Source: Nocardia camponoti
GTDB lineage: Bacteria > Actinomycetota > Actinomycetes > Mycobacteriales > Mycobacteriaceae
Assembly (NCBI RefSeq): GCF_014646135.1
Contig: NZ_BMMW01000004.1
Span: forward strand, 434,001 to 498,000
Length of the DNA stretch: 64,000 nt
Reading direction: 5' to 3'
In this document: piece by piece, positions 34,435 through 43,508 of the stretch
How the letters are laid out: each line of letters opens with the position of its first letter
How positions within the stretch are numbered: position 1 is the first letter of the stretch
Translations under genes and position numbers: made by a program
Notes under the pieces: generated by a model
What the model was told of the DNA's origin: nothing
Databases searched by the model: none
What the model saw: only the letters and a program-made list of their open reading frames with translations

Positions 34435-36017
34435 CGGGTCACGATCCCCGCGTACTCCGACTGGGTTCCGTCGAGAAATCCCAGAATCATGCGTGCCTGC
34501 ACTTCAATCGCGCGACGCCACGTGATTTTGTAGCCGAAGGTGGGGTGCGTGAATTCGGTCGAAATCCGCCTTTCGTAGGCCGCGATCAGCGCCTTGCGCC
34601 CGGAATCGCGCAACCTCGCCGAGCCAAGCGCAAGGCTGAAATCCGCTTTCTTGAGTTCCCCGTTGTTGATCGCGGCTACCACAACCGCATCCGCTAATGG
34701 CGCGCGAAATTCTTCCATGAGATCGAGCGCGAGGGCGGGCTTGTTTCTGTTGGAGCTGTGGATAAAGCCAGCATGTGGGTCAAGTCCGCACGCGGCGATG
34801 GCCCGGATCGTTTCGGCGACCAGGATGCCGTAGGTGTAGTTGAGCGCGACATTGAGGGGATCCGTCGCGTGCCGCCCCGAACGACCGCTCCATTGCGATG
34901 TGAACCATTCAGCACGCTCAGCTCGCAGCATTTTCGGAAACACCGCGAAATAGCGAGCTGCAGCCTCCCCTTCGACCCCGAAAATCATTTCGAGCGACGG
35001 TGCGACGACGGCTTCACACTGCAACACACGCAGGTACCGCGCGACATCGGGGTCGGCCCCGTTCCGGCGCAGCAACGTGGCCTGATTCGCGATTTTGCCC
35101 GCGATGAACTCCCGCGCCAGCGCGAGTCTGCCCTGTGCGGATGCTTCGTGTTGGCGCACCCGAGCCAAACCATTCGGGGTCTGCGCCGTACTGCTCCACC
35201 CCACGACGCGCCCCGTCCCCGAACACCACACGATCGCGAGTTTCCGCCAGAGAAGTTCACGAATCAGCGCACCGGACAGATCAATATTTCCGTGAACGAC
35301 GAGGCCCTGCACTCGCTCAAGGGGCACGGACGCGATTTCTTCCCCACGATGCTGGACCCGCATTCGTCCACGCGTGACCGACGCACGACTGCCAGGAGTT
35401 GCGAGGTGGACGATATTCGCGTCGGGGTCGGCGACTTTGATACGTCTGACGACGGTTTGCTGTGCACGTTCATCGGGAAGGCAGACCCCTGCGTGCGAGC
35501 AGCGCATGCACTTCGGATCGTCTTCGAGCGGCTCCGGCGCGGAAGCACTCCCCACTGTTGCGCGAGTGGCCGCCAAGTATTCGCGCGCTCGACGAAGATC
35601 CTCGTCTCGCATTTCGACCGAAACGAACTTCTCGTGACTCGTGAAGTACACGCCACATTCGGAGATGTCGTGCCCCATGTCGGTGAGGCATTCGGACTGC
35701 AAGGCGAGTTGCACACGCATTGCTTCGGTAACCTCCGGCACTTTTCGCACCGGCGTGGCCTTGTATTCGACCAGCCGCAAGCCGCGGTCGCCGTCGTCAA
35801 TGACATCAATCCGCCCAACCAATCCCAGCTCGCGATGGGCGACATCGAGCGCACGCTTCGCACCGAGTCGCGCGGTGGCAGGATTATCAACACCTTTGTG
35901 CGCGGCAACGCCGACAGCCATTTGGTATGTGTCGGTAGTTTCGCCAGCTGCTTCCAGCCACGCGCGGCGCGGACAAAACACCTGATGCGCAACGAGACTG
36001 ATCGGAATCGCTTCCAT
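34431..36017 (-). CDS. cas4-cas1: Cas4-Cas1 fusion, adaptation enzyme
   Basis: 528 residues from ATG 36017 (AAGG six bases upstream; ATG 36029 is also possible). The Cas4 part (1 to about 195) has Cys15 (FCPRRAW), a RecB-type Asp71 and Glu84-Tyr-Lys86, and the C-terminal cluster Cys170, Cys173 and Cys179 for 4Fe-4S. The Cas1 part (about 203-528) shows the Glu in GVEGEAAARYF, the His in AGFIHSS and the Asp in LALDLMEEF, the metal site of the integrase. Fused Cas4-Cas1 is characteristic of type I-G/I-U. Cas4 trims and selects prespacers by PAM, and Cas1 integrates them. Confidence 0.95.
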   Translation of the reverse strand: MEAIPISLVAHQVFCPRRAWLEAAGETTDTYQMAVGVAAHKGVDNPATARLGAKRALDVAHRELGLVGRIDVIDDGDRGLRLVEYKATPVRKVPEVTEAMRVQLALQSECLTDMGHDISECGVYFTSHEKFVSVEMRDEDLRRAREYLAATRATVGSASAPEPLEDDPKCMRCSHAGVCLPDERAQQTVVRRIKVADPDANIVHLATPGSRASVTRGRMRVQHRGEEIASVPLERVQGLVVHGNIDLSGALIRELLWRKLAIVWCSGTGRVVGWSSTAQTPNGLARVRQHEASAQGRLALAREFIAGKIANQATLLRRNGADPDVARYLRVLQCEAVVAPSLEMIFGVEGEAAARYFAVFPKMLRAERAEWFTSQWSGRSGRHATDPLNVALNYTYGILVAETIRAIAACGLDPHAGFIHSSNRNKPALALDLMEEFRAPLADAVVVAAINNGELKKADFSLALGSARLRDSGRKALIAAYERRISTEFTHPTFGYKITWRRAIEVQARMILGFLDGTQSEYAGIVTR

Positions 36018-36104
36018 TTCGACCTTCATCCTGTTCTTTCGACAACCTGCCCCGAACGTAGATGAAGGCACCGACAGAAATGTGAGCGCGATCACTTCAC
36101 AGTG

Positions 36105-36127
36105 AAACCCTCATTCCGAGGGTTTCT
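36105..36127. promoter_or_regulatory. Inverted repeat in the divergent cas promoter region
   Basis: Perfect 9-bp arms GAAACCCTC and GAGGGTTTC with a 5-base centre, 88 bases upstream of cas4-cas1. The whole divergent gap (36018-36436) holds no gene I would support. It also contains an 11-base match to the repeat start at 36307-36317. A regulator of both cas operons could bind here. The leader has a shorter dyad with the same GAAACCC/GTTTC core. Confidence 0.5.
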
Positions 36128-36436
36128 GGGCGAGACACAGCGAACAGTGGCCCGATATGCAAGATCGGCAGCACACGGCGCGCCCCGGCAATGGCCTGTA
36201 CTTCAGCGCAAGAACTTGTCAGTGCCTTGGTGCACAGTAGATCCCATGCGTAAGGGTGGCTCGACGGAAGCGCATAGCGCGCGAGGTGAGGGCGTGGTCA
36301 GACGTTCCTCAATGAAGGCCGCCGAGCCATCGTGAGGCTAGCAGCCGATGCCTTTTCGCCGTTCTGCATACACGTCAGACCAAGTGGGGATACCGTATGC
36401 ACGGCACGATCACAACAAAAGAAAGAAGCAGGGGAA

Positions 36437-37621
36437 ATGGTCCAAGCTCTCAAGCTCACAGACCTGATCGAAGCTGTCTCGGCGGGTGGAGCCAGCTGCC
36501 TCACATCAACGACGGAGCTGCGCCCAGCCGCAGGTGAGCACGCGTCGGTGGCACCCGCGAAGTACGCGGGTGCCACCAAACGCGGCACGTACGCGTACGA
36601 AGTCCGCTACGAGGATGGCGAGCCACGCGACGTTGTCCTTATTGACGCTAAGCAATCCCAACTCAATCGCATTGAGTCCGTTCTGCGTTCGGCGATGCGC
36701 GACGGGCACGAGACCCTGTCGCGGCTCCCTCACCTCACCGTCACTTATCAACAGGGAGACACCACGGTCGAGTTGACCGACTTGGAACTGCCGCACCGAG
36801 CATTCGACGGCCATTTCCGGGCGGGCACTATCGACGGCGAGCCTGCCACCAAGAATCAGCAGTATGTGAGCGTGCGAGATGCCCAGCCTGGGAACGCGCG
36901 CGCGTTGTTGGACGCGAGCCCAGTCAGCCTGATATTCGGCGCATGGGACTCCTCCCGGGCCGCTCGTCAGGGTCGGTGGCGCAGCATCCTGGTTGGCGAG
37001 ATCATCGGTTTCTGCGCGGCACCTGGCGACAAGGAAATCCTCAAAGGCGGCGCGCGAATCGATCCACTCGGAGCGAAGATCGAACTGACAAGCCCTCAAC
37101 TCAAAGCGCTTGCCGAGCGGCAAAAATCAGAACTCAGTGCCGCGACGTTCACGAATATCGCGAATGGCAAGCAAGCGTCAAGGGCTGGGCTGGGGGCGAT
37201 TCCGCCCACGCTTGAGGCGCTTGCTGGTGTCGCCTGCCGACGAATCGTTCGCTCGCACGTTTTGAGCTTCGCCGCGCTGCGACAGATCCGGTTCGCCGCA
37301 GGCGCTGAGGGTGATGCGGCGTGCGGCGCACTCCTCGCCGCACTCGCGCTGAACGGACTTGCGAGGTCCGACGCCGAACTGACGCTGCGCGCGAACTGCG
37401 ATCTGGCCGAGGCCGGCCCCACTACCGTGAGCATTCAGGGGCGTGGCGGCACGGTATCCGAGTACCAGTCATTGTCCATCGACGCAGCGGATCAATTGTT
37501 GGCCGAGGCACTCGCGCACGCAGAGAAGGTCGCGGACGTCAAATGGAGTGGCGAAGTGCTGCGCATCGTTGGCGACCCAGCGATCGCAAGTGTCGCCGGC
37601 GAGGACAGCGGGGCGGAATGA
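36437..37621 (+). CDS. csb1: Csb1 (Cas7 backbone protein, type I-G)
   Basis: 394 residues from ATG 36437 with CAGGGG ahead; an in-frame extension upstream lacks a ribosome site. Family features of Csb1/GSU0053 include FGAWDSSRAARQGRWRSILVGEIIGF in the middle and an RSHVLSFAALRQIRF segment near the C-terminus. It should polymerise along the crRNA spacer as the Cas7 subunit. It is the first gene of the plus-strand interference operon; its stop overlaps the start of csb2 (ATGA). Confidence 0.92.
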   Translation: MVQALKLTDLIEAVSAGGASCLTSTTELRPAAGEHASVAPAKYAGATKRGTYAYEVRYEDGEPRDVVLIDAKQSQLNRIESVLRSAMRDGHETLSRLPHLTVTYQQGDTTVELTDLELPHRAFDGHFRAGTIDGEPATKNQQYVSVRDAQPGNARALLDASPVSLIFGAWDSSRAARQGRWRSILVGEIIGFCAAPGDKEILKGGARIDPLGAKIELTSPQLKALAERQKSELSAATFTNIANGKQASRAGLGAIPPTLEALAGVACRRIVRSHVLSFAALRQIRFAAGAEGDAACGALLAALALNGLARSDAELTLRANCDLAEAGPTTVSIQGRGGTVSEYQSLSIDAADQLLAEALAHAEKVADVKWSGEVLRIVGDPAIASVAGEDSGAE

Positions 37622-39156
37622 CGTTCTCCATCGTCGCGAGCTACCCGCTCAGCACCTTTCGTGGCAGCCGTCCCGATGGCACGGTAGATCGGGTGCCGTC
37701 CGTCGCGCGATTGCATTCAGCGTTGCTCGCCGCCGCAGGCTTTGGTCCGCGCGCTATGGAGACCGAATTAGGTTGGGGCCCAAGCGAAGCCGACGAGGTA
37801 GCGCTTCGCTGGTTGGAAGACAATCCCCCGAACGCGGTCACCATTCCCCCGCTGCAGGTGACCATTGGCGACGCAATCGCCTATCGAGACGACGGAACGA
37901 TCGGAAAGACTGGTAAAGCGAAAACAATTCGCAAACTCGGCAAGCAAGAGAGCGTCGTCGCGGTCGACGGCGAATTCGTGTGGACTTGGCGTCAGACGCC
38001 GCCACCTCAGGTGGCGGAATCACTGCGCGAACTCTGCCCTGATGTCCCGCACCTGGGCACTGCCGAGTCGCCCGTGATCATCCGGGTTGTCGACACTGAC
38101 GTGCCGTCAACCCACGAATTTGACCCGACGGCCGACCTTTTCCACCAAGATCCGGGCTACGACTTGGATTTGCCCCTGCCGGGCAGGGCGGATGAGCTGA
38201 TGTCAGCGCATACCGCGGAACGGACAGGCAAAGTAGGCAGCGACCGCGCGGGCACCGATGAGAGGTCGACCAGCCGGGCATTGCCTCGGGCCCACATTCG
38301 GTCGGGGCGATACCGCGCCATTCGTGCTCCGCAGCCCGATGTTCCGTGGCCTGAGGTGCTCGTTGTTCCGCTTGATTCCGCTGTCGCGGAAAAGGACCGC
38401 GTTCGCGTCGCGGTCGCCGCTCACCGGACGCTGATCAAAATTCTTGATCGTCTGTCCCCACCAATCTTGACCGGCGATTACGCGGACCCGGCGCTGCGTC
38501 CGGCCAACCGCGTCGCCATCCAGGTCATCGACCGCAGGCAACCCACGACCTTCTCAATGCGAACGCCGTCGAGTCTCGCGATCATGATCCCCCCAGCTGA
38601 CCGAAGCGAGATCGCCGCGGTCCTTCGCGCTGTGCACCAGATGAAAACCCTTCGCCCCATTGGTGGTTCGCGCGTTGATGTGGCTGGGCAAGTTGAGGTG
38701 GTCGCGGGTGACCAGGTATGGCGGGAGCCCGAACCCGGGAAAATCCGACTGTGGAAGACCAGTCCACCCGCAGTACCCGACACGCGCGGGTACCGCGACT
38801 GGACCTTCACGCACGCGGTCCTGCTGTCGCTCGGCTACATCTGGCAGGGAACGCAGCTCATCCCTCCCGCGATTGGGACGGGGGCAGAACGTGCGAATAG
38901 CCTCGTCGACGCCGTCAATGCCGCGAACGCTGTCGTGCTCGAAACCGATCCTGTGCGCGACAGTTCGGTGCACCATTACGTCCACAAGGTGAACAAAAAC
39001 GCGATTGTTCGCCCGTATCGCGCCAGGCTGACCTTGGGTGATCTGTGCGGAGCGTCCACCTTGGTCGCTATCGGGCAGGCCCGGCATCTCGGCGGCGGCC
39101 TACTCGTCCCTGATGACCGTCCAGAAGGATCACTGTTCATTCCGGGGGAAAAATGA
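37618..39156 (+). CDS. csb2: Csb2 (Cas5-Cas6 fusion, type I-G)
   Basis: 512 residues, ATG overlapping the csb1 stop. The N-terminal Cas5-like part begins FSIVASYPLSTFRGSRPDGTVDRVPSVARLHSALLAAAG, the usual strand-helix opening of the GSU0054 family. The C-terminal Cas6-like region contains HHYVHKVNKNA and a Gly-rich HLGGGLLVP. In I-G systems this protein both cuts the pre-crRNA and caps the 5' handle. An acidic, low-conservation linker lies around residues 165-235. Confidence 0.9.
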   Translation: MTFSIVASYPLSTFRGSRPDGTVDRVPSVARLHSALLAAAGFGPRAMETELGWGPSEADEVALRWLEDNPPNAVTIPPLQVTIGDAIAYRDDGTIGKTGKAKTIRKLGKQESVVAVDGEFVWTWRQTPPPQVAESLRELCPDVPHLGTAESPVIIRVVDTDVPSTHEFDPTADLFHQDPGYDLDLPLPGRADELMSAHTAERTGKVGSDRAGTDERSTSRALPRAHIRSGRYRAIRAPQPDVPWPEVLVVPLDSAVAEKDRVRVAVAAHRTLIKILDRLSPPILTGDYADPALRPANRVAIQVIDRRQPTTFSMRTPSSLAIMIPPADRSEIAAVLRAVHQMKTLRPIGGSRVDVAGQVEVVAGDQVWREPEPGKIRLWKTSPPAVPDTRGYRDWTFTHAVLLSLGYIWQGTQLIPPAIGTGAERANSLVDAVNAANAVVLETDPVRDSSVHHYVHKVNKNAIVRPYRARLTLGDLCGASTLVAIGQARHLGGGLLVPDDRPEGSLFIPGEK

Positions 39157-41960
39157 ATCAACGCTTGACTATTGGGGATTTCTCAACGTTTTTCGGTGAT
39201 CTTCATCCAAGCACCGACGGAGAACAACCCAAAACGCCTTTTCCGTGGCAGCAGCGTCTGTTAGCCGAGGTAGCAACGGGTCGTTGGCCGGAACTGCTGT
39301 CGGCGCCCACCGGGTCGGGCAAGACCTCGGTGATCGACGTCCACGTCTTCGCGTTAGCGCTCGCGGTCGCACAAGGGTCACCGTTACCGCCGCGTCGGTT
39401 GTCGATGGTCGTCGATCGGCGCGTTCTCGTGGACGACCAATACGAACATGCCCGGCATGTCGCGCGCATGCTGGCCAATCCGCAGACTCCCGTGATGTCG
39501 ACAGTCGCTGAACTGCTCTGGGAGTTGCACGGAGTTGACCGCGACGCTTCGGACGAGCGTTCTCCCCTACACGTGACGCGCCTGCGCGGTGGTGTGCCGA
39601 GTTCGCGAGGCTGGGTCGACTACCCAGCCGCCCCCTCCGTTATCTGCGCGACGCCCGACATGTGGGGCAGTCGCCTGCTCTTCCGCGGGTACGGCACCGC
39701 ACGCCTGGCGTGGCCGCGGGCAGCCGGGCTGCTCGCTGTTGATTCGGTCGTCGTGATCGATGAGGCGCACCTCAGCCGCCAACTGACCCGTACCGCGCGT
39801 CGCGTCGCGGCGTTGGTGACAGTGGCGGAACGTGGTTGGACCGGCCCGACTCCTCTCCAAGTTGTTGAGACAACAGCGACTCCTGACCAGCAGGTCACGA
39901 GCCACATTGGCGTAGATGAGGCCGATGTGGCAAAGAACCCCGTCCTCGCCGACCGGCTCCAGCGGCCCAAACCTGTTGCGCTGGTTCCGGTTTCAGGCTG
40001 GAGTTCGCGAGCAGCCGCCAAGCGAACAGCGGACGCGCTGGCGACGCAGGCAGTCAATCTCCTTGGCGACGAAACGATCGGGGTGTTCGCCAATACGATT
40101 CAGACGGCGATCGCGGTCGCGACGACGCTTCGCAAGAAAACCGTTGACGGTCGCGCGCTCAACGTCGTCCTGATTTGCGGGCAAGTTCGTGCGGTCGATC
40201 TTGAATTGCTGTCGGACGCGTATCCGGGGATCTTCACAACCGAAGGCAATCCCGACGTCGACGTCATCGTCTCCACTCAGTCTCTTGAGGTCGGCGTTGA
40301 CCTTGACTTCGCGGCTATTGTCACCGAATTGGCGAGCGGCTCGGCGCTTGCTCAGCGAGCAGGGCGCGTCAACCGCCGTGGGCGGCGCGATTCGGGACCC
40401 GTCGTGGTCGTTGTCCCAGATGAGGAACCACGTTCGGACAGCAAGTCGCCGCCTTATGAGGGCGACGAACTCGTCGCGGCATATCAATGGCTTACGCGCC
40501 GCGCGGACTCCGCCGAGGGACTTGCACCGTGGGCGCTGCGCGGCGACCCTCCCCCCGTTGCTCGCGACCGTCGGAAGCTGCTGCAACGGCCAGAAATCGC
40601 CCAGGCGTGGCACTGGGCCCGAACTAGCGACGACCTTGCCGCAGACCCCACCCTTGATCTGTGGCTCAGCGATAGTCTTGAGCCCGATTTCACCGTGGGA
40701 ATTGTCGTTCGCGAGCTTCCCGAGGACGATGCCGACGCGCTCGACCTTGTCCGCTCCCTTCGTCCGCGTCCACACGAGACCTTCCCTGTCCGGCTATCGA
40801 CAGCACGCACGTGCATGACCGAGCTGTATGCGGCGACGCCTGACGTCGCGCAGCGCGCGATTTTGGTGCGCGGCACCGACGTCGAACCGGTCACCTGGAC
40901 GGGTACTGACAAGCGTCCTCAGCTGCGGCCCGGCGACGTGGTGGTCGTAGGTACCGACGCCGAGCTTTTCACCGAGACAGGCGACAAAGCGTGGCCGCCG
41001 GTCGTCGCACCGGAAGGTCCTAGGCATACCGCCGACGACGTTCTTGAGTCAGTCGCCAAGCTCAACCGCGAACTCCGACCAGGTGAAGTGGTCCATCGGA
41101 TCGACCTCGCCGGTCACCCGCAACTGGCTAACCTGCTCAAACGCGACCAGACCGCGTTGGACATCAGCCAATCTGTCGCGAGTTGGCTAGATAGCCAGGT
41201 CGACAGCCCGATGGCGGCTGCGGCGGCGAAATTGCTTCGCGACGCGCCGCTGCAGACGGACGTCCAACTTCAGTACGACGAGGACCCCGAGGACGGCAAG
41301 GACGACGACGAGGACGCGAAGCCCACACGGGTGGTGATCATCGACGGACGTCGAGCGACTGCGGATGAGGACCTGCGACAAGAACGCACGGAGAATCCTG
41401 TTCCCGTGCTGCTGGATTCGCATCAACGTGCCGTTGCCGACCGGGTCGAGCAGCTCGCGGTTCGACTCCGAATTCCCGCCGACTTAGTGCGAGCTCTGCG
41501 CGAGGCCGCGCTGCATCACGACGACGGCAAAACCGACCCCCGTTTCCAAATTCGGCTTGGCGCGCGGCCGGGCGTTCTTTTGGCGAAGAGCCGCCTCAAT
41601 CGCACCCCCGACGCGGCTCGCCGTCAGCGTGACAACAGCGGCCTCCCACCTGGTTGGCGTCACGAGCAACGGTCCGTAGTCGACGCATGGGACGACCTGG
41701 AAGCCGATCGACCGCTGACCGCCCGGCTGATCGGCACAACGCACGGACACGGTCGAAGCGGATTCCCTCATACTTCGGCCGAGCTGCTTGGACCAACCGG
41801 GAGCGAGGCGGCAGCCACCGTAGCGGCGATGCTCTTCGACGAAGGCGGCTGGGACGAACTTATGGAGCAAACCGACCGCGAATACGGGGTTTGGATTTGC
41901 GCCTACCTTGAGGCGATTCTTCGTGCTGCCGACGGCCGCGTCTCGGCGGAAGGAAACTGA
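39153..41960 (+). CDS. cas3: Cas3 helicase-nuclease, type I-G architecture
   Basis: 935 residues, ATG overlapping the csb2 stop. The helicase comes first: Walker A GSGKT at 54-58, DEAH at 203-206, and motif VI QRAGRVNRRGRRD about 150 residues later. The HD nuclease is at the C-terminus (HHDDGK, His788-His789-Asp790-Asp791). HD after helicase, not before, is the mark of Cas3 in type I-G/I-U. It unwinds and degrades DNA marked by the crRNA complex. A strongly acidic stretch (DEDPEDGKDDDEDAK) lies near residue 710. Confidence 0.94.
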   Translation: MNQRLTIGDFSTFFGDLHPSTDGEQPKTPFPWQQRLLAEVATGRWPELLSAPTGSGKTSVIDVHVFALALAVAQGSPLPPRRLSMVVDRRVLVDDQYEHARHVARMLANPQTPVMSTVAELLWELHGVDRDASDERSPLHVTRLRGGVPSSRGWVDYPAAPSVICATPDMWGSRLLFRGYGTARLAWPRAAGLLAVDSVVVIDEAHLSRQLTRTARRVAALVTVAERGWTGPTPLQVVETTATPDQQVTSHIGVDEADVAKNPVLADRLQRPKPVALVPVSGWSSRAAAKRTADALATQAVNLLGDETIGVFANTIQTAIAVATTLRKKTVDGRALNVVLICGQVRAVDLELLSDAYPGIFTTEGNPDVDVIVSTQSLEVGVDLDFAAIVTELASGSALAQRAGRVNRRGRRDSGPVVVVVPDEEPRSDSKSPPYEGDELVAAYQWLTRRADSAEGLAPWALRGDPPPVARDRRKLLQRPEIAQAWHWARTSDDLAADPTLDLWLSDSLEPDFTVGIVVRELPEDDADALDLVRSLRPRPHETFPVRLSTARTCMTELYAATPDVAQRAILVRGTDVEPVTWTGTDKRPQLRPGDVVVVGTDAELFTETGDKAWPPVVAPEGPRHTADDVLESVAKLNRELRPGEVVHRIDLAGHPQLANLLKRDQTALDISQSVASWLDSQVDSPMAAAAAKLLRDAPLQTDVQLQYDEDPEDGKDDDEDAKPTRVVIIDGRRATADEDLRQERTENPVPVLLDSHQRAVADRVEQLAVRLRIPADLVRALREAALHHDDGKTDPRFQIRLGARPGVLLAKSRLNRTPDAARRQRDNSGLPPGWRHEQRSVVDAWDDLEADRPLTARLIGTTHGHGRSGFPHTSAELLGPTGSEAAATVAAMLFDEGGWDELMEQTDREYGVWICAYLEAILRAADGRVSAEGN

Positions 41961-42979
41961 TGTCAGCAGAATCAACCAGGTCCGGCGAGTTCGTGTTGGC
42001 CGGAACTGACCAACGAGTGCTTGCCCACCATATGGCCTTTTACGGACTCGGCGACATTCTCGATGCGTTTAACGACGACACGATCACTTTGCGTTGGACC
42101 AACGGGAAACCGTCCATCGTCGGTGCCACGATCTCGGCAGAATCAGTGGAAAGTGCTGTGCGCCAGCATCTTTCACAGAGCGAGCGCTGGACCACTCACG
42201 CAAGCGGCAGTGAGCAGCGAGGAACAATGAGTCCCCGGCTGAGTGCGTTCAAAACCGATGAAGCGTGGGTGCTTCACCAACACAATCGCGAGGAAGTGCT
42301 CGACGACCTCACCGACGCTTCGGCGTGGGACGACCTGCGATACCTCGCCGCACTGGGCGAACCCAGCTACTGGCGCTTCACCCCTAAACGCGAACTGCTG
42401 CAAGACGCTGGTGCCAGCAAATTCGAGATGCAGCCTCGTAATCGTGGTTCGGAGTTTGTCGGTAATCGACTGCGGCGTCTGAACGAAAGGCTGCCAGCCC
42501 GGAAACAAGGACAAATCGCGGCCGGAATCGCAGGACAGCTCGTGATCGACGAGCTGGATGGAAAGCCCAACGGTGTCACCGCTACCGGTCTCACAACGCC
42601 AGGCGTATTCGACAATGCCCTCGCCTGGTGCGCGCTGTGGGGGATCGGTCAGTTCCCACTGGCACTGCATGCGGGCAAAAATGCCGTGACGAGCGGACAT
42701 CTCGCGGGCCAACAGCGCAAAGAGTGGTTCTACGTCCCGGTTTGGGAAGGGCCATGGCGAATGGCACGGCTGCGGTCGGTGCTGGCCTCGGCCCAACTGC
42801 ACGACGCGGCAGTGGCTGGGATTCCCGAACTCGACATAGACGACCTCGGCCGGTCCACCGCGAGATCGTGGCTACGAGCACGCGGCATCGTCGGCATCGT
42901 TCGATTCCCCATTGCCCGATTCGGGAGTGAGAACGCGCCCGAACGCCGCGCCTTGTACGGCGACCCGATCGCGCTTTAG
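41960..42979 (+). CDS. csb3: Csb3-type large-subunit candidate (Cas8 equivalent)
   Basis: 339 residues starting in the last base of the cas3 stop (TGATG). The position as last gene of the interference operon and the length match Csb3 of actinobacterial type I-G loci, which replaces Csx17 as the Cas8-like subunit. It shows no known catalytic motif. Recognisable stretches are VLAHHMAFYGLGDILDAF near the N-terminus, NALAWCALWGIGQFPL in the middle and GIVRFPIARFGSENAPERRAL at the end. Assignment rests on context and overall pattern. Confidence 0.82.
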   Translation: MSAESTRSGEFVLAGTDQRVLAHHMAFYGLGDILDAFNDDTITLRWTNGKPSIVGATISAESVESAVRQHLSQSERWTTHASGSEQRGTMSPRLSAFKTDEAWVLHQHNREEVLDDLTDASAWDDLRYLAALGEPSYWRFTPKRELLQDAGASKFEMQPRNRGSEFVGNRLRRLNERLPARKQGQIAAGIAGQLVIDELDGKPNGVTATGLTTPGVFDNALAWCALWGIGQFPLALHAGKNAVTSGHLAGQQRKEWFYVPVWEGPWRMARLRSVLASAQLHDAAVAGIPELDIDDLGRSTARSWLRARGIVGIVRFPIARFGSENAPERRALYGDPIAL

Positions 42980-42995
42980 CCCGCCGCTACACAGT

Positions 42996-43445
42996 TCAGC
43001 GATCCGCTATCGCTCCAACAATCCGTTCCGACAACGACTCGATCGCTGCCGCCTCCCGCTCGCTCATCCCATCAATAAACAACTCGCGCACCAACGCGAC
43101 GTGCTCGGGTGCGACCTGCTCAACCAATTCGCGACCAGCCGGGGTCAGTGACACCACGATTCCCCGCGCATCGTCGGCGGCGGCACGGCGGTCAATCAAA
43201 CCCCGTGCCGCCATTCGCGCCAACTGCTTCGATAGCCGCGACTTCTCCCAGCACACTTCCGCCGCCAGGTCCTTGGCGCGCATTCGACCATCCTGAGCGG
43301 CGGATAGCGGGACTAACAGTTCGTAGTCGGCCATCGACAAACCCGCGGACGCCAACCCCGCCGACAGCGCCGCGTCGAGGCGCTGGCGCAACGTGATGTA
43401 GGCCTGCCAGGTCTTTTGTTCCGATTCCGTCAACCATCGCGCCAC
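42996..43445 (-). CDS. MarR-family regulator
   Basis: 149 residues from GTG 43445; a longer frame upstream would run into the pirin gene. It has the winged HTH of MarR (LSMADYELLVPLSAAQDGRMRAKDLAAEVCWEKSRLSKQLARMAARGLI) and the wing DARGIVVSLTPAGRELVE. It is divergent from the pirin gene with a 20-bp palindrome between the starts, so it most likely represses both. It ends 16 bases from csb3. Confidence 0.9.
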   Translation of the reverse strand: MARWLTESEQKTWQAYITLRQRLDAALSAGLASAGLSMADYELLVPLSAAQDGRMRAKDLAAEVCWEKSRLSKQLARMAARGLIDRRAAADDARGIVVSLTPAGRELVEQVAPEHVALVRELFIDGMSEREAAAIESLSERIVGAIADR

Positions 43446-43466
43446 GGGAATGATTCTAGGCGGGCA

Positions 43467-43486
43467 TTGGTTGACATGGAAACCAA
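43467..43486. promoter_or_regulatory. Palindrome between MarR and pirin genes
   Basis: TTGGTT, 8 bases, AACCAA: perfect 6-bp arms, about 22 bases from each of the two start codons. Size and place fit a MarR operator covering both promoters. Confidence 0.65.
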
Positions 43487-43508
43487 AACACTTCAGGAGG
43501 CGCACGAC

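Noticed and set aside
34758..36065. A 435-codon plus-strand frame opposite cas4-cas1
   Set aside because: The minus strand encodes a motif-complete Cas4-Cas1 fusion in register; the opposite frame has no recognisable motif.
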